Below, piece after piece: positions 23,475-32,493 of a stretch of 64,000 nt of DNA. The notes beneath the pieces are model-generated. The model was not told the origin of the DNA and ran no database searches. It worked only from the letters and a program-made list of their open reading frames with translations. Made by a program: the position numbers and the translations under genes. The first letter of the stretch is position 1, and each line of letters starts with the position of its first letter. Origin of the DNA: Thermasporomyces sp040195635 (GTDB lineage Bacteria > Actinomycetota > Actinomycetes > Propionibacteriales > Actinopolymorphaceae); contig NZ_JBEFTX010000001.1 in the NCBI RefSeq assembly GCF_040195635.1, positions 310,001 through 374,000 on the forward strand. Reading direction: 5' to 3'.

Positions 23475-26210
23475 TCAGTGGCCGGCTTCGTGCCAGGTGC
23501 GGCCCTCACCGACGGACACGTCGAGCGGAACGGTCAGCTCGGCTGCGCCACCCATCTCGCGGCGGAGCAGTTCTGCCACCTGGTCACGCTCGCTGGGCGC
23601 CGCCTCCAGGACCAGCTCGTCGTGGACCTGGAGCAGCATCCGCGACCGCAGCTTCTCCTCCCGCAGCGCCCTGTCGACGCCGAGCATCGCGACCTTGATG
23701 ATGTCGGCCGCGGATCCCTGGATAGGTGCGTTCAGCGCCATGCGTTCGGCCATCTCGCGCCGCTGGCGGTTGTCGCTGGTGAGGTCCGGGAGATAGCGGC
23801 GCCGGCCGAGCATCGTCTCGGTGTAGCCGGTCTTGCGGGCGGCGGCGACCACACCCTGCAGGTAGTCGCGTACGCCGCCGAAGCGCTCGAAGTATTCGTC
23901 CATCAGCTCGCGCGCCTCGGCAGTCTCGATGCGGAGCTGCTGGGACAGGCCGTAGGCGGAGAGACCATAGGCGAGGCCGTAGTTCATCGCCTTGATCTTC
24001 GCCCGCATCTCCTGGGTGACCTCGGCAGCCGGCACGCTGAACACTCGTGACGCGGTCGCGGCATGGAAGTCCTCGCCGGAGTGGAACGCCTCGATCAGGC
24101 CATCGTCTGCCGACAGGTGGGCCATGATCCGCATCTCGATCTGGCTGTAGTCGGCGGTGAGCAGGGACTCGTAGCCGACGCCGACGATGAACGCCTCCCG
24201 GATCCGGCGGCCCTCCTCGGTGCGGATCGGGATGTTCTGCAGGTTGGGATCCATCGACGACAGTCGCCCGGTCGCCGCGATGGTCTGGTTGAACGTCGTG
24301 TGGATCCGGCCGTCGTCGCTCACCGTCTTGAGCAGACCCTCGACGGTCGAACGCAGTCTCGACGCGTCCCGGTGGGCCAACAGATGGGCCAGGAACGGGT
24401 GTTCGGTCTGGGCGTAGAGCTGTTGGAGAGCCTCGGCGTCGGTCGTGTAGCCGGTCTTGGTGCGCTTGGTCTTGGGCATGCCGAGCTTCTCGAACAGCAC
24501 GACCTGCAGCTGCTTTGGTGAGCCCAGGTTGATCTCCTCGTCGATCACCCGGTAGGCCTCGTCGGCGGCCTGCTTCACCTGCCCGGCGAAATGTGCCTCG
24601 AGGCCCGACAGCCGCTCCACGTCGACGCAGATCCCCGCCTGCTCGACGCGCGCGAGGACGTCGACAAGGGGCAGCTCCACCTCGCGCAGCAGTCGGGCGC
24701 CACCGCGCTCGTCAAGGTCGTCGTCGAGCGCGGCCGCGAGGTCGATCACCGCCCGGGCGGCCACCATTGCCGTGTCCGCGACACCGCAATGGTCGACGCC
24801 CTCGAGACTGAGCTGGCCGCTGTCGGGCTCCTCCGAGCGCAGCTCGCGCCGCAGGTAGCGCAGCGTCAGGTCGGCCAGGTCGTAGGACCGCTGGTCGGGG
24901 CGGACGAGATAGGCCGAGAGCGCGGTGTCGCTGGTGACGCCGCGCAGCTCCCACCCGCGCGCGGCCAACGCGAGCATCGGGCCCTTGGCGTCGTGCAGCG
25001 CCTTCTCGTGGCGGGCGTCGGCCAGCCAGTCGGCCAGGGCCTTGTCGTCCTCGGGCGTGAGCTCACCCGGCTCCACCCAGGCCGCCGTACCGTCGGAGGA
25101 CGCGAGGGCCACCCCAGCGACATCGCCGGTGCCGCGTCCCCAGCTGCCCTGGACGTGCAGGCCGGTGCGGACGTCGCCGGTCGCGTGCTCCTCTAGCCAG
25201 CCGGTCAGCTGGCCGGGCTCGAGCTTCTGGCCGGCGACGTCGAACCCCTCCTCCGCCTCCGGCTCGGGTGCCTGCAGGGTCGCGAAGAGACGGTCACGCA
25301 GCACCCGGAACTCCAGCGCGTCGAACACCTGGTGCACGGCGTCCCTGTCCCACGGCTGCATCACCAGGTCGACCGGCTGGAGCGGCAGGGTCAGGTCGCG
25401 GACGAGTTCGTTGAGCTGCCGGTTCTGCAGGACCTGACCGAGGTGCGTACGCAACGACTCACCGGCCTTGCCCTTGACGTCCTCCACATGGGTGACGAGG
25501 TCATCGAGTGAGCCGTACTGGTTGAGCCACTTCGCCGCCGTCTTGGGCCCCACCCCCGGGATTCCGGGCAGGTTGTCGCTGGTCTCGCCGACCAGGGCTG
25601 CCAGGTCGGGATAGCGCTCCGGCGGGATGGCATAGCGCCGCTCGACCTCCGCCGGGGTGATGCGGGCCACCTCGGACACGCCACGGGTCGGGTAGATCAC
25701 CGTGAGCCGGTCCGACACGAGCTGGAAGGTGTCCCGGTCGCCCGAACAGACGAGAACGTCATAGCCGAGCTCGACACCTCGGATGCCAAGCGTGGCGATG
25801 ATGTCGTCGGCTTCGTACCCCTCCGACTCCAGGTGCGGGATCCGGAGCGCCTCGAGGACATCCTTGATCAGCGAGAGCTGGCTCCGGAACTCGTCGGGAG
25901 TCTTCTGCCGGTTGGCCTTGTATTCGGCGAAGGTCTCCGCCCGGAACGTCTTGCGCCCGACGTCGAACGCCACCGCGATGTGGGTCGGCTGTTCGTCGCG
26001 GATCATGTTGATGAGCATCGAGGTGAAGCCGTAGACCGCGTTCGTGGTCTGGCCGGTCGCGGTCGAGAAGTTTTCCGGCGGCAACGCGAACCACGCACGG
26101 TAGGCCAGGGAATGGCCGTCGAGCAGCAGCAGGCGCGGAGCATCGGCCTGGCCAGTGTCGGGCGTGTCGGCGCCGAGCTGATCTGTGTTGGAGGCTTCGT
26201 GAACAACCAC
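23475..26210 (-). CDS. polA: DNA polymerase I, proofreading domain inactive
   Basis: The enzyme is about 911 residues from GTG 26210 (VVVHEASNTDQ). Residues 20-310 are the 5'-3' exonuclease (LLLLDGHSLAYRAWFALP, VCSGDRDTFQLV, GIPGVGPKTAAKWL). A degenerate 3'-5' exonuclease region follows, then the family A polymerase with DYSQIEMRIMAHLS (motif A), RAKIKAMNYGLAYG (motif B) and LQVHDELVLEA (motif C). The middle domain lacks the expected DTE acidic motif (TGLHVQGS instead), so it should not proofread, as in other actinobacterial PolA. The thioesterase gene is divergent, with its ATG 71 bp from the polA start. Confidence 0.95.
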   Translation of the reverse strand: MVVHEASNTDQLGADTPDTGQADAPRLLLLDGHSLAYRAWFALPPENFSTATGQTTNAVYGFTSMLINMIRDEQPTHIAVAFDVGRKTFRAETFAEYKANRQKTPDEFRSQLSLIKDVLEALRIPHLESEGYEADDIIATLGIRGVELGYDVLVCSGDRDTFQLVSDRLTVIYPTRGVSEVARITPAEVERRYAIPPERYPDLAALVGETSDNLPGIPGVGPKTAAKWLNQYGSLDDLVTHVEDVKGKAGESLRTHLGQVLQNRQLNELVRDLTLPLQPVDLVMQPWDRDAVHQVFDALEFRVLRDRLFATLQAPEPEAEEGFDVAGQKLEPGQLTGWLEEHATGDVRTGLHVQGSWGRGTGDVAGVALASSDGTAAWVEPGELTPEDDKALADWLADARHEKALHDAKGPMLALAARGWELRGVTSDTALSAYLVRPDQRSYDLADLTLRYLRRELRSEEPDSGQLSLEGVDHCGVADTAMVAARAVIDLAAALDDDLDERGGARLLREVELPLVDVLARVEQAGICVDVERLSGLEAHFAGQVKQAADEAYRVIDEEINLGSPKQLQVVLFEKLGMPKTKRTKTGYTTDAEALQQLYAQTEHPFLAHLLAHRDASRLRSTVEGLLKTVSDDGRIHTTFNQTIAATGRLSSMDPNLQNIPIRTEEGRRIREAFIVGVGYESLLTADYSQIEMRIMAHLSADDGLIEAFHSGEDFHAATASRVFSVPAAEVTQEMRAKIKAMNYGLAYGLSAYGLSQQLRIETAEARELMDEYFERFGGVRDYLQGVVAAARKTGYTETMLGRRRYLPDLTSDNRQRREMAERMALNAPIQGSAADIIKVAMLGVDRALREEKLRSRMLLQVHDELVLEAAPSERDQVAELLRREMGGAAELTVPLDVSVGEGRTWHEAGH

Positions 26211-26280
26211 GCAGGCGACTCTAGTCTCAGGCACCGACACTGCCGGACAAGGCGTGGCAGCAGACGACGAAGGAGCGGGC

Positions 26281-26688
26281 ATGACGGATCCGGGCAAAGC
26301 GCTCGATCTCGCGGACATCCCCCTGGCACCCCTGCACGAGCGGCTGGGCATCGAGGTGGTCGAGGCAGGGCCTGACCGGTGTACCGGGACGATGCCGGTC
26401 GAAGGCAACACCCAACCCTTCGGGCTCCTCCACGGTGGCGCCTCCTGCGCACTGGCCGAAGGGCTCGCGTCGCTCGCGGCAACGATGTACGCCTGGCCGG
26501 ACAAGGTGGCGGTCGGCGTCGACCTCAACGCGACCCATCACCGCGCCGTCCGGTCCGGTGTCGTCCACGGCGTCGCGACACCGGTCCATCGAGGCAGCAC
26601 GATCGCGACGTACGAGGTGGTGATCTCCGACGAGGCGGACCGCCGGGTCTGCACGGTCCGCCTCACCTGTCACCTCCGCCCAGCCTGA
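26281..26688 (+). CDS. PaaI-like hotdog-fold thioesterase
   Basis: A 135-residue single hotdog domain from ATG 26281, preceded by GAAGGAG 7 nt upstream. The signature QPFGLLHGGASCALAE carries the HGG motif and a catalytic Glu position of the PaaI/YbdB/MenI subgroup. AVGVDLNATHHRAVRSG then matches the second half of the fold. It hydrolyses an acyl-CoA, perhaps a hydroxybenzoyl-, phenylacetyl- or dihydroxynaphthoyl-CoA; no pathway genes adjoin it to decide. It is divergent from polA, an arrangement common in actinomycetes. Confidence 0.9.
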   Translation: MTDPGKALDLADIPLAPLHERLGIEVVEAGPDRCTGTMPVEGNTQPFGLLHGGASCALAEGLASLAATMYAWPDKVAVGVDLNATHHRAVRSGVVHGVATPVHRGSTIATYEVVISDEADRRVCTVRLTCHLRPA

Positions 26689-26787
26689 TGCTCGGTTGCC
26701 TCGGCCTGGCCTGAGGCCCAGTTCCTACGACTGGGAGGGCCAAATTCGGGCTGTGGAACCGGAAACCGTTCATGATCACGATCATGA

Positions 26788-29700
26788 TCACGGGAGGACG
26801 CGGTGGACGGAGACGCGGACTGGGGACTGGTCGCCGACCTCGGCGGTCTCGGCTTCGCCGGGTACGTCGCCGAACTCCAGCTCCGTCGCGAGCGTCTCGC
26901 CCGTCACGAGGTCGCGGTGCGCCTCGACCGCCGTGCGTACACCCGAGTCGGGTGAGTCCACCACGAGACGGATCCGGTCGGAGACGTCGAGGCCAGCGGC
27001 CCGGCGGGCCTGCTGAACGACCCTGATCACGTCCCGCGCCACCCCTTCGGCGGTGAGGTCGGGAGTCACCTCGGTGTCGAGCACGACCACACCGGCGTCG
27101 CCGGGCAACGCCGCGGACGATTCGGGATCGGACGGCACCAGCCGGAGCTCGTACTCCCCCTCTCGCAGAGCCACACCTCCCGCGACGACCCCGGCCTCCG
27201 ACATCGACCAGTCGCCGGACTTGACGGCGCGGATCACCCGCTGGACGTCCTTGCCGAGACGCGGCCCCAGGGCCCGCGGCACCACCGAGAGGACACGTTC
27301 GCAGTGCGCCGCGTCATCGGGTTCGAGGACGACGGCCTTGACGTTGACCTCCGAGCGGATCAGGTCGGCGAACGGCTGCAGAGCGGCGGCATCGGGCGCC
27401 GCCACCGTCAGCGAAGCGAGTGGCAGCCGGACCCGCAGCCCTTTCGCCTTGCGCAGGGCGAGCGCCGCCGAACAGACGTGGCGTACGGCATCCATCGAGG
27501 CGACCAGTCCCGGGTCGGCGGGTAGGTCGTCGGCCTCCGGCCAGTCCGTCAGATGCACCGACCGCTCCCCCGTGAGTCCGCGCCAGACCTCCTCCGACAC
27601 CATCGGCAGCAGCGGTGCCGCCAGCCGGCACACCACCTCCAGCACGGTGGAGAGGGTGTCGAACGCATCCCGGTCGCCGGACCAGAAGCGCTCCCGGGAC
27701 CGCCGTACGTACCAGTTGGTCAGGACGTCGAGGAACGCGCGCACCTCGGCGTACGCACCGGAGATGTCGTACGCATCCAACGCTCTCGTCGTCGCGGCGA
27801 CGGTGTCGTGGAGCTTCGCCACGACGTACCGGTCGAGGACGTGCGGCGAGTCGGTACGCCAGCGGGCGACGACGCCCTCGGCGTTGGCGTACAGCGTGAA
27901 GAAGTAATAGGCGTTCCACAACGGGTTGAGCGCCTGACGTACGGCCTCGCGGAACGCCGAGTCGGCCACGATCGCGTCGCCGCCGCGGAGCACCGGCGAG
28001 GACAGCAGCGCCCACCGCATGGCGTCGGCGCCGTACCGGTCGAAAACCTCGTGGACGTCCGGATAGTTGCGCAGGCTCTTCGACAGCTTCCGCCCGTCGT
28101 CGCCCTGCAGGATCCCGTGCACGACACAGTGCCGGAACGCCGGCCGGTCGAAGAGTGCCGTCGCGAGGACGTGCAGGGTGTAGAACCACCCGCGGGTCTG
28201 CGGGACGTACTCCACGATGAAGTCGCCCGGATAGTGGTCCTCGAACCAGTCGGCGTTCTCGAACGGGTAGTGCACCTGGGCGAACGACATCGACCCTGAC
28301 TCGAACCAGCAGTCCAGCACCTCGGGCACGCGGCGCATCGTCGAGCGTCCGGTCGGGTCGTCGGGGTTCGGCCGGGTCAGCTCGTCGACGAACGGCCGGT
28401 GCAGGTCGGTCACGCGGACACCAAAGTCCTGCTCCAGTTCGGCGAGCGAACCGTAGACGTCCACGCGTGGGTAGGCAGGGTCGTCGGACTTCCACACCGG
28501 GATCGGCGAACCCCAGAAGCGGTTGCGGCTGATCGACCAGTCGCGGGCGCCCGCCAACCAGGTGCCGAACGACCCGTCCTTCACGTGCGCGGGCGTCCAG
28601 TCGATCTGCTGGTTCAGCTCGATCATCCGGTCGCGGAACCGCGTCACCTCGACGAACCAACTCGACACCGCCTTGTAGACCAGCGGCGTGTCACAGCGCC
28701 AGCAGTGCGGATAGCTGTGGGTGTAGGTGTCGTGGCGCAGCAGCACGCCGCGCTGCTTCAGGTCGCGGACGATCGGCTGGTTGGCCTCGAAGACCTGCAG
28801 GCCTTCGTAGCTCGGGACCACCGAGGTGAACCGCGTGTGGTCGTCGACCGTCACCACGGTGGGGATGTCGGCCAGGTCGCAGGCGGCCTGGTCCTCCTCG
28901 CCGTACGCCGGTGCGAGGTGGACGACACCGGTACCGTCCTCGGTCGAGACGAACTCGGCACCGAGCACCTGGAAGGCGTTCGGCGTGTCGGCCAGGAAGT
29001 CGAACAGTGGCGTGTAACGGCGGCCGACGAGCTCCGAGCCGCGCAGGGTGCCGACGCGTGCCGCGCCGCCGAGTTCGTTGTCGTACGCCGCCAACCGGGA
29101 CTCCGCCAGCACATAGCGCACCCCGTCGGACTCCACCACGGCGTAGTCGATGTCCGGTCCGACGGCGACCGCCAGATTGGACGGCAGCGTCCACGGAGTG
29201 GTCGTCCAGACCAGCAGCCGCTCCCCCGTCTCCACCTCGAACGCGACCGTGACGGCGGGGTCGTGCCGGTCGCGGTAGACGTCATCCATCCGGGTCTCGG
29301 TGTTCGACAGCGGCGTCTCGCAGCGCCAGCAGTACGGCAGGACGCGAAAACCCTCGTAGATCAGGCCTTTGTCGTACAACGTCTTGAACGCCCACAGAAC
29401 GCTTTCCATGTACGAAACGTCGAGGGTCTTGTAGTCGCCGGCGAAGTCGACCCAGCGCGCCTGCCGGGTGACGTAGCGCTCCCACTCCGACGTGTAGCGC
29501 AGGACCGAGGTCCGGCACGCGGCGTTGAACCGCTCGACGCCGAGGTCGACGATCTCCCGCTTGGTCGAGATGCCCAACTCGCGCTCGGCTTCCACCTCGG
29601 CGGGGAGACCGTGACAGTCCCACCCGAACCGGCGTTCGACCCGGCGTCCGCGCATCGTCTGGTAGCGCGGCACAAGATCCTTGACGTAGCCCGTCAGCAG

Positions 29701-29934
29701 GTGGCCGTAGTGCGGCAGCCCGTTCGCGAATGGCGGACCGTCGTAGAACACGAACTCGTTGGAGCCGTTCGGGCCCGGATCCCGCTGGTCGATGCTCGCC
29801 TGGAAGGTCTTGTCCGCCTCCCAGTACTCCAGCACCTCGCGCTCGAGCTCAGGGAAGGACGGCGTCGCCGGCAACGTCGTACTGGACGCGTCGGGGGCCG
29901 GGGTTGCCGCATCGTCGCGGTGTCGCGGATACAT
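26788..29934 (-). CDS. ileS: Isoleucyl-tRNA synthetase, type 2 (mupirocin-insensitive class)
   Basis: A 1048-residue class Ia synthetase that charges tRNA-Ile. The HIGH-equivalent is GLPHYGHLLTG near residue 75 and the KMSKS-equivalent is GRKLSKSLRNYP. An editing domain lies between (VWTTTPWTLPSNLAVAVG), and the anticodon-binding domain is C-terminal. Length above 1000 and the HYGH/KLSKS pair place it in the eukaryote-like IleRS type 2 group, typically insensitive to pseudomonic acid. It starts at ATG 29934, whose ribosome-binding region lies in the downstream arm of a leader hairpin, so initiation should be controlled by the T-box. Confidence 0.96.
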   Translation of the reverse strand: MYPRHRDDAATPAPDASSTTLPATPSFPELEREVLEYWEADKTFQASIDQRDPGPNGSNEFVFYDGPPFANGLPHYGHLLTGYVKDLVPRYQTMRGRRVERRFGWDCHGLPAEVEAERELGISTKREIVDLGVERFNAACRTSVLRYTSEWERYVTRQARWVDFAGDYKTLDVSYMESVLWAFKTLYDKGLIYEGFRVLPYCWRCETPLSNTETRMDDVYRDRHDPAVTVAFEVETGERLLVWTTTPWTLPSNLAVAVGPDIDYAVVESDGVRYVLAESRLAAYDNELGGAARVGTLRGSELVGRRYTPLFDFLADTPNAFQVLGAEFVSTEDGTGVVHLAPAYGEEDQAACDLADIPTVVTVDDHTRFTSVVPSYEGLQVFEANQPIVRDLKQRGVLLRHDTYTHSYPHCWRCDTPLVYKAVSSWFVEVTRFRDRMIELNQQIDWTPAHVKDGSFGTWLAGARDWSISRNRFWGSPIPVWKSDDPAYPRVDVYGSLAELEQDFGVRVTDLHRPFVDELTRPNPDDPTGRSTMRRVPEVLDCWFESGSMSFAQVHYPFENADWFEDHYPGDFIVEYVPQTRGWFYTLHVLATALFDRPAFRHCVVHGILQGDDGRKLSKSLRNYPDVHEVFDRYGADAMRWALLSSPVLRGGDAIVADSAFREAVRQALNPLWNAYYFFTLYANAEGVVARWRTDSPHVLDRYVVAKLHDTVAATTRALDAYDISGAYAEVRAFLDVLTNWYVRRSRERFWSGDRDAFDTLSTVLEVVCRLAAPLLPMVSEEVWRGLTGERSVHLTDWPEADDLPADPGLVASMDAVRHVCSAALALRKAKGLRVRLPLASLTVAAPDAAALQPFADLIRSEVNVKAVVLEPDDAAHCERVLSVVPRALGPRLGKDVQRVIRAVKSGDWSMSEAGVVAGGVALREGEYELRLVPSDPESSAALPGDAGVVVLDTEVTPDLTAEGVARDVIRVVQQARRAAGLDVSDRIRLVVDSPDSGVRTAVEAHRDLVTGETLATELEFGDVPGEAETAEVGDQSPVRVSVHRVLP

Positions 29935-30245
29935 CGTCGCCTCGTCCTCGCCTCACCACCGCAGGCTGTCCTGCGGAATCTGGTGCGAGGACGAGCGAGG
30001 AAACCCCCGATGGGTGACCGCCCGCGGTACCACCTCGCTTGGCCCGGTGCCCGCCCTTGAAGGCGCGCGGTCGGACCCGCTCGTTGGCCGGCTGTGACGG
30101 GCCGGACCCGTCCGGGTCTAGTGAGGATCCGTCTCGTTCCGTCCGGACGGCTGCCGTGGCGGCGCGTCGTTGGGGAGGGATCCCGTTCTTCCGGAAGGCT
30201 CGCCGGTGATGGCCGGGTCGATGCCTGTACGCCCAAGGGTAACCA
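29935..30245 (-). promoter_or_regulatory. ileS T-box leader (translational, specifier ATC)
   Basis: On the minus strand the leader holds a specifier loop with ATC (30208-30210) followed by ACCGGCGAGCCTTCCGGAAG, and the conserved T-box GAGGTGGTACCGCGG (core at 30026-30033). It ends in a long hairpin in which CTCGTCCTCGC (29985-29995) pairs perfectly with GCGAGGACGAG (29941-29951), with an inner CCGCAGG/CCTGCGG stem. The downstream arm contains the ribosome-binding region just before the ileS ATG. The layout fits the translational T-boxes of actinobacterial ileS: uncharged tRNA-Ile should free the start site. It fills the 359-bp gap to the next gene. Confidence 0.9.
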
Positions 30246-30293
30246 CCCGGTCCTGGATCAGTCGCCCCAGTTTGGCCCGGGTAGTCTCCGGGC

Positions 30294-31040
30294 GTGTTTC
30301 CTGGCTTCGGGACGCTCCTCAACGTCGTCACGGTCCTGGTGGGCGCGACCCTCGGTGTCCTGCTCGGCCACCGGCTGCCGCAGCGCACGCGGGACGTCGT
30401 GACCGACGCCCTGGGCCTGGTCACGCTGCTGATCGCGGCATTCGCGGCGTTCGCGGTGCGCGACCGGGCGTTGATCGCGGCCGTCGGCGACAGTGCACCG
30501 ATCCTGATCATCCTCACCTCGCTGGTGCTGGGCGGCGTCGTCGGGTCGCTCCTGCGCCTGGAGACCAGGCTCGAAGGCCTCGGCCACGCGCTCCAGCGTC
30601 GGCTCTCCGCCGGGTCAGCCTCGGCCGAGCGGCGTCGGTTCGTCGAGGGGTTCGTGTCGGCCTCGCTGGTGTTCTGCGTCGGCCCGCTCACCGTGCTCGG
30701 GTCGATCTCCGACGGCCTCGGTCGCGGGTCGGACCAGCTCGCCCTCAAGGCGGCCCTGGACGGCTTCGCCGCCATCGCGTTCGCGACGTCGTTCGGGTGG
30801 GGAGTCGCGGCGTCCGCCCTCGCCGTTCTCGTTATCCAAGGCGGGCTCACGTTGGTGGGTGCCGCCGCCGGCGAGTTCCTCAGTGAGGCCCAGATCTCGG
30901 CGCTCACGGCGACCGGAGGGCTGCTTCTGGTGGGCGTCGCGCTGCGCCTCCTGCGGATCAAGCAGCTGCCGGTCGGCGACCTCCTCCCCGCCCTGGTCGC
31001 CGCCCCGCTCGTCACCGCCGTCGTGGTGTGGGTGCGCTGA
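30294..31040 (+). CDS. DUF554 family integral membrane protein, possibly leaderless
   Basis: A 248-residue protein with about seven membrane helices. It begins GFGTLLNVVTVLVGATLGVL and contains ILTSLVLGGVVGSLL and FCVGPLTVLGSISDGL, which are DUF554/YdfK hallmarks. A transport role is often assumed but not shown. The GTG at 30294 lacks a ribosome-binding site. TAGTCT at 30282-30287 would put the first transcribed base at the G of the GTG, so the mRNA is probably leaderless. It is divergent from ileS, and the ileS T-box leader begins only about 50 bp away. Confidence 0.85.
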   Translation: MFPGFGTLLNVVTVLVGATLGVLLGHRLPQRTRDVVTDALGLVTLLIAAFAAFAVRDRALIAAVGDSAPILIILTSLVLGGVVGSLLRLETRLEGLGHALQRRLSAGSASAERRRFVEGFVSASLVFCVGPLTVLGSISDGLGRGSDQLALKAALDGFAAIAFATSFGWGVAASALAVLVIQGGLTLVGAAAGEFLSEAQISALTATGGLLLVGVALRLLRIKQLPVGDLLPALVAAPLVTAVVVWVR

Positions 31041-31099
31041 CGGGGCTCCGCCGGCCTCATGGCCCAGGGTGATGACCGACGATCATCGGCTGCTGCCGG

Positions 31100-31654
31100 T
31101 TACGCGGGAGTCGCCGAATCGTCGTCGTCAGGTCGCCGCCAGGTCCCCCGGCGCGCGACGTACCGCTCGCTCGCGCCGAGCGCCGGATTGGCCGAGGTCG
31201 CCTGACCTGCGGGCTGCATACCGGCCTTCTCCATGACCCTCGCCGATTTCGGGTTGGCGACGTAGTACTGCGCGGAGATCGTCCGCGCTCCGAGGATGGT
31301 GAAGCCGTACGCCAGAACCGCGGCGAGCGCCTCGGTCATGTACCCCTTGCCCCACCACGCGCGCCCGAGTGCGTATCCCACGACCAGATCGCCCGCGCCG
31401 GGATCGATCGTGCGTCCGATGCCGATCCAGCCGATCACCACACCGGTGGCGCGAAGAACGATCGCGGCGTCATGCGACCCACGCGGGTCCTGTGCGGTGA
31501 AACGCAGGACCGCATCGAACCAGGCGTCCGGATCACGACCGAGCGGCTGGTCGAGATAGCGCATGACCTCGGGGTCGGAGCGCCACTGGCTGACAGCCGC
31601 GCGGTCGCCCGCCTCGAAGTCCCGGATGAGCAACCGCTCGGTCTGACACTCCAT
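31100..31654 (-). CDS. GNAT acetyltransferase (RimJ/RimL type)
   Basis: A 184-residue protein from ATG 31654 beginning ECQTERLLIRDFEAGDRAAV, the usual RimJ-like opening. It contains RYLDQPLGRDPD, GYALGRAWWGKGYMTEALAAV (acetyl-CoA-binding motif A) and NPKSARVMEKAGM (motif B). It probably acetylates the N-terminus of a protein or an amine; the target is not inferable. It converges with the DUF554 gene (59 bp between stops) and lies upstream of livF on the same strand, but 116 bp apart from it by start-to-stop distance. Confidence 0.85.
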   Translation of the reverse strand: MECQTERLLIRDFEAGDRAAVSQWRSDPEVMRYLDQPLGRDPDAWFDAVLRFTAQDPRGSHDAAIVLRATGVVIGWIGIGRTIDPGAGDLVVGYALGRAWWGKGYMTEALAAVLAYGFTILGARTISAQYYVANPKSARVMEKAGMQPAGQATSANPALGASERYVARRGTWRRPDDDDSATPA

Positions 31655-31770
31655 ACGTACAGTGTTCCGGCTCCCGCCCCGCTTCAGGTGGAGTTCGGCC
31701 GCCCTGCTCTTGTCCGCGGCAGCCTTGCCGGCCACGTGGCGGGACTGCCCCGTTCGAGCTACGCGGCCGC

Positions 31771-32493
31771 TCAGGCCATGCCGAGGTAGGCCTCCTTGAC
31801 CGCGGGGTCGGCGAGCAGTTCGGTTCCGGTGCTGGTCCTGGTCACCAGGCCGGTCTCGAGGACGTACCCACGATGTGCGCGGCTCAACGCCTGGTGGGCA
31901 TTCTGTTCGACCAGCAGGACGGTCGTGCCCTGGTTGTTGATCTCGGTGATGATCTGGAAGATCTGCTGGATGAACTGGGGGGCCAGCCCCATCGAGGGTT
32001 CGTCGAGAAGCAGCAGTCGAGGCCGCGCCATCAGCGCCCGGCCGATCGCGACCATCTGCTGCTCGCCTCCGGACAGAGTTCCTCCCACCTGGGAGGAGCG
32101 CTCGGCCAACCGCGGGAACAGCTCGAACACGCGCGCGAAGTCCTCGGCGATGCCCTGGCGGTCCTTACGGGTGTAGCACCCCATCTCGAGGTTCTCCCGG
32201 ACCGTCATGCCGGGAAACACACCTCGCCCTTCCGGCGCCTGGCAGATGCCTCGGACGACCCGCAGGTCCGCCCGGAGCCTGGAGATGTCGTCACCGTCGA
32301 AGCGGACGGTCCCGCGCGTGAGAGGGAGCAGGCCGGAGATTGCCTTCATCGTCGTCGTCTTGCCGGCGCCGTTGGCGCCGATCAAGGTGACGATCTCGCC
32401 CTCGTCCACCGTCAAGGAGACGTCGCGCAACGCCTCGATCCGGCCGTAGTGGACGGAGATCCCGTCGACCTCAAGCAGTGGCATCGTCGACAA
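31771..32493 (-). CDS. livF: Branched-chain amino acid ABC transporter, ATPase LivF
   Basis: A 240-residue ABC ATPase with Walker A GANGAGKTT, Q-loop CQAPEGRGVFPGMTV, signature LSGGEQQMVAIGRAL and Walker B LLLLDEPSMGLAP. The length and the APEGRGVF block identify LivF rather than LivG. It energises high-affinity uptake of leucine, isoleucine and valine or related amides together with LivG. Its start overlaps the end of livG by 23 bp, or 14 bp from an internal ATG at 32484. It is the last gene of the liv operon. Confidence 0.93.
   Translation of the reverse strand: MSTMPLLEVDGISVHYGRIEALRDVSLTVDEGEIVTLIGANGAGKTTTMKAISGLLPLTRGTVRFDGDDISRLRADLRVVRGICQAPEGRGVFPGMTVRENLEMGCYTRKDRQGIAEDFARVFELFPRLAERSSQVGGTLSGGEQQMVAIGRALMARPRLLLLDEPSMGLAPQFIQQIFQIITEINNQGTTVLLVEQNAHQALSRAHRGYVLETGLVTRTSTGTELLADPAVKEAYLGMA

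Noticed and set aside
26772..26795. ATGATCACG repeats and the GATCATGATC palindrome near the ileS stop
   Set aside because: The short repeat is too small to act as a terminator and no binding protein is evident; left unannotated.
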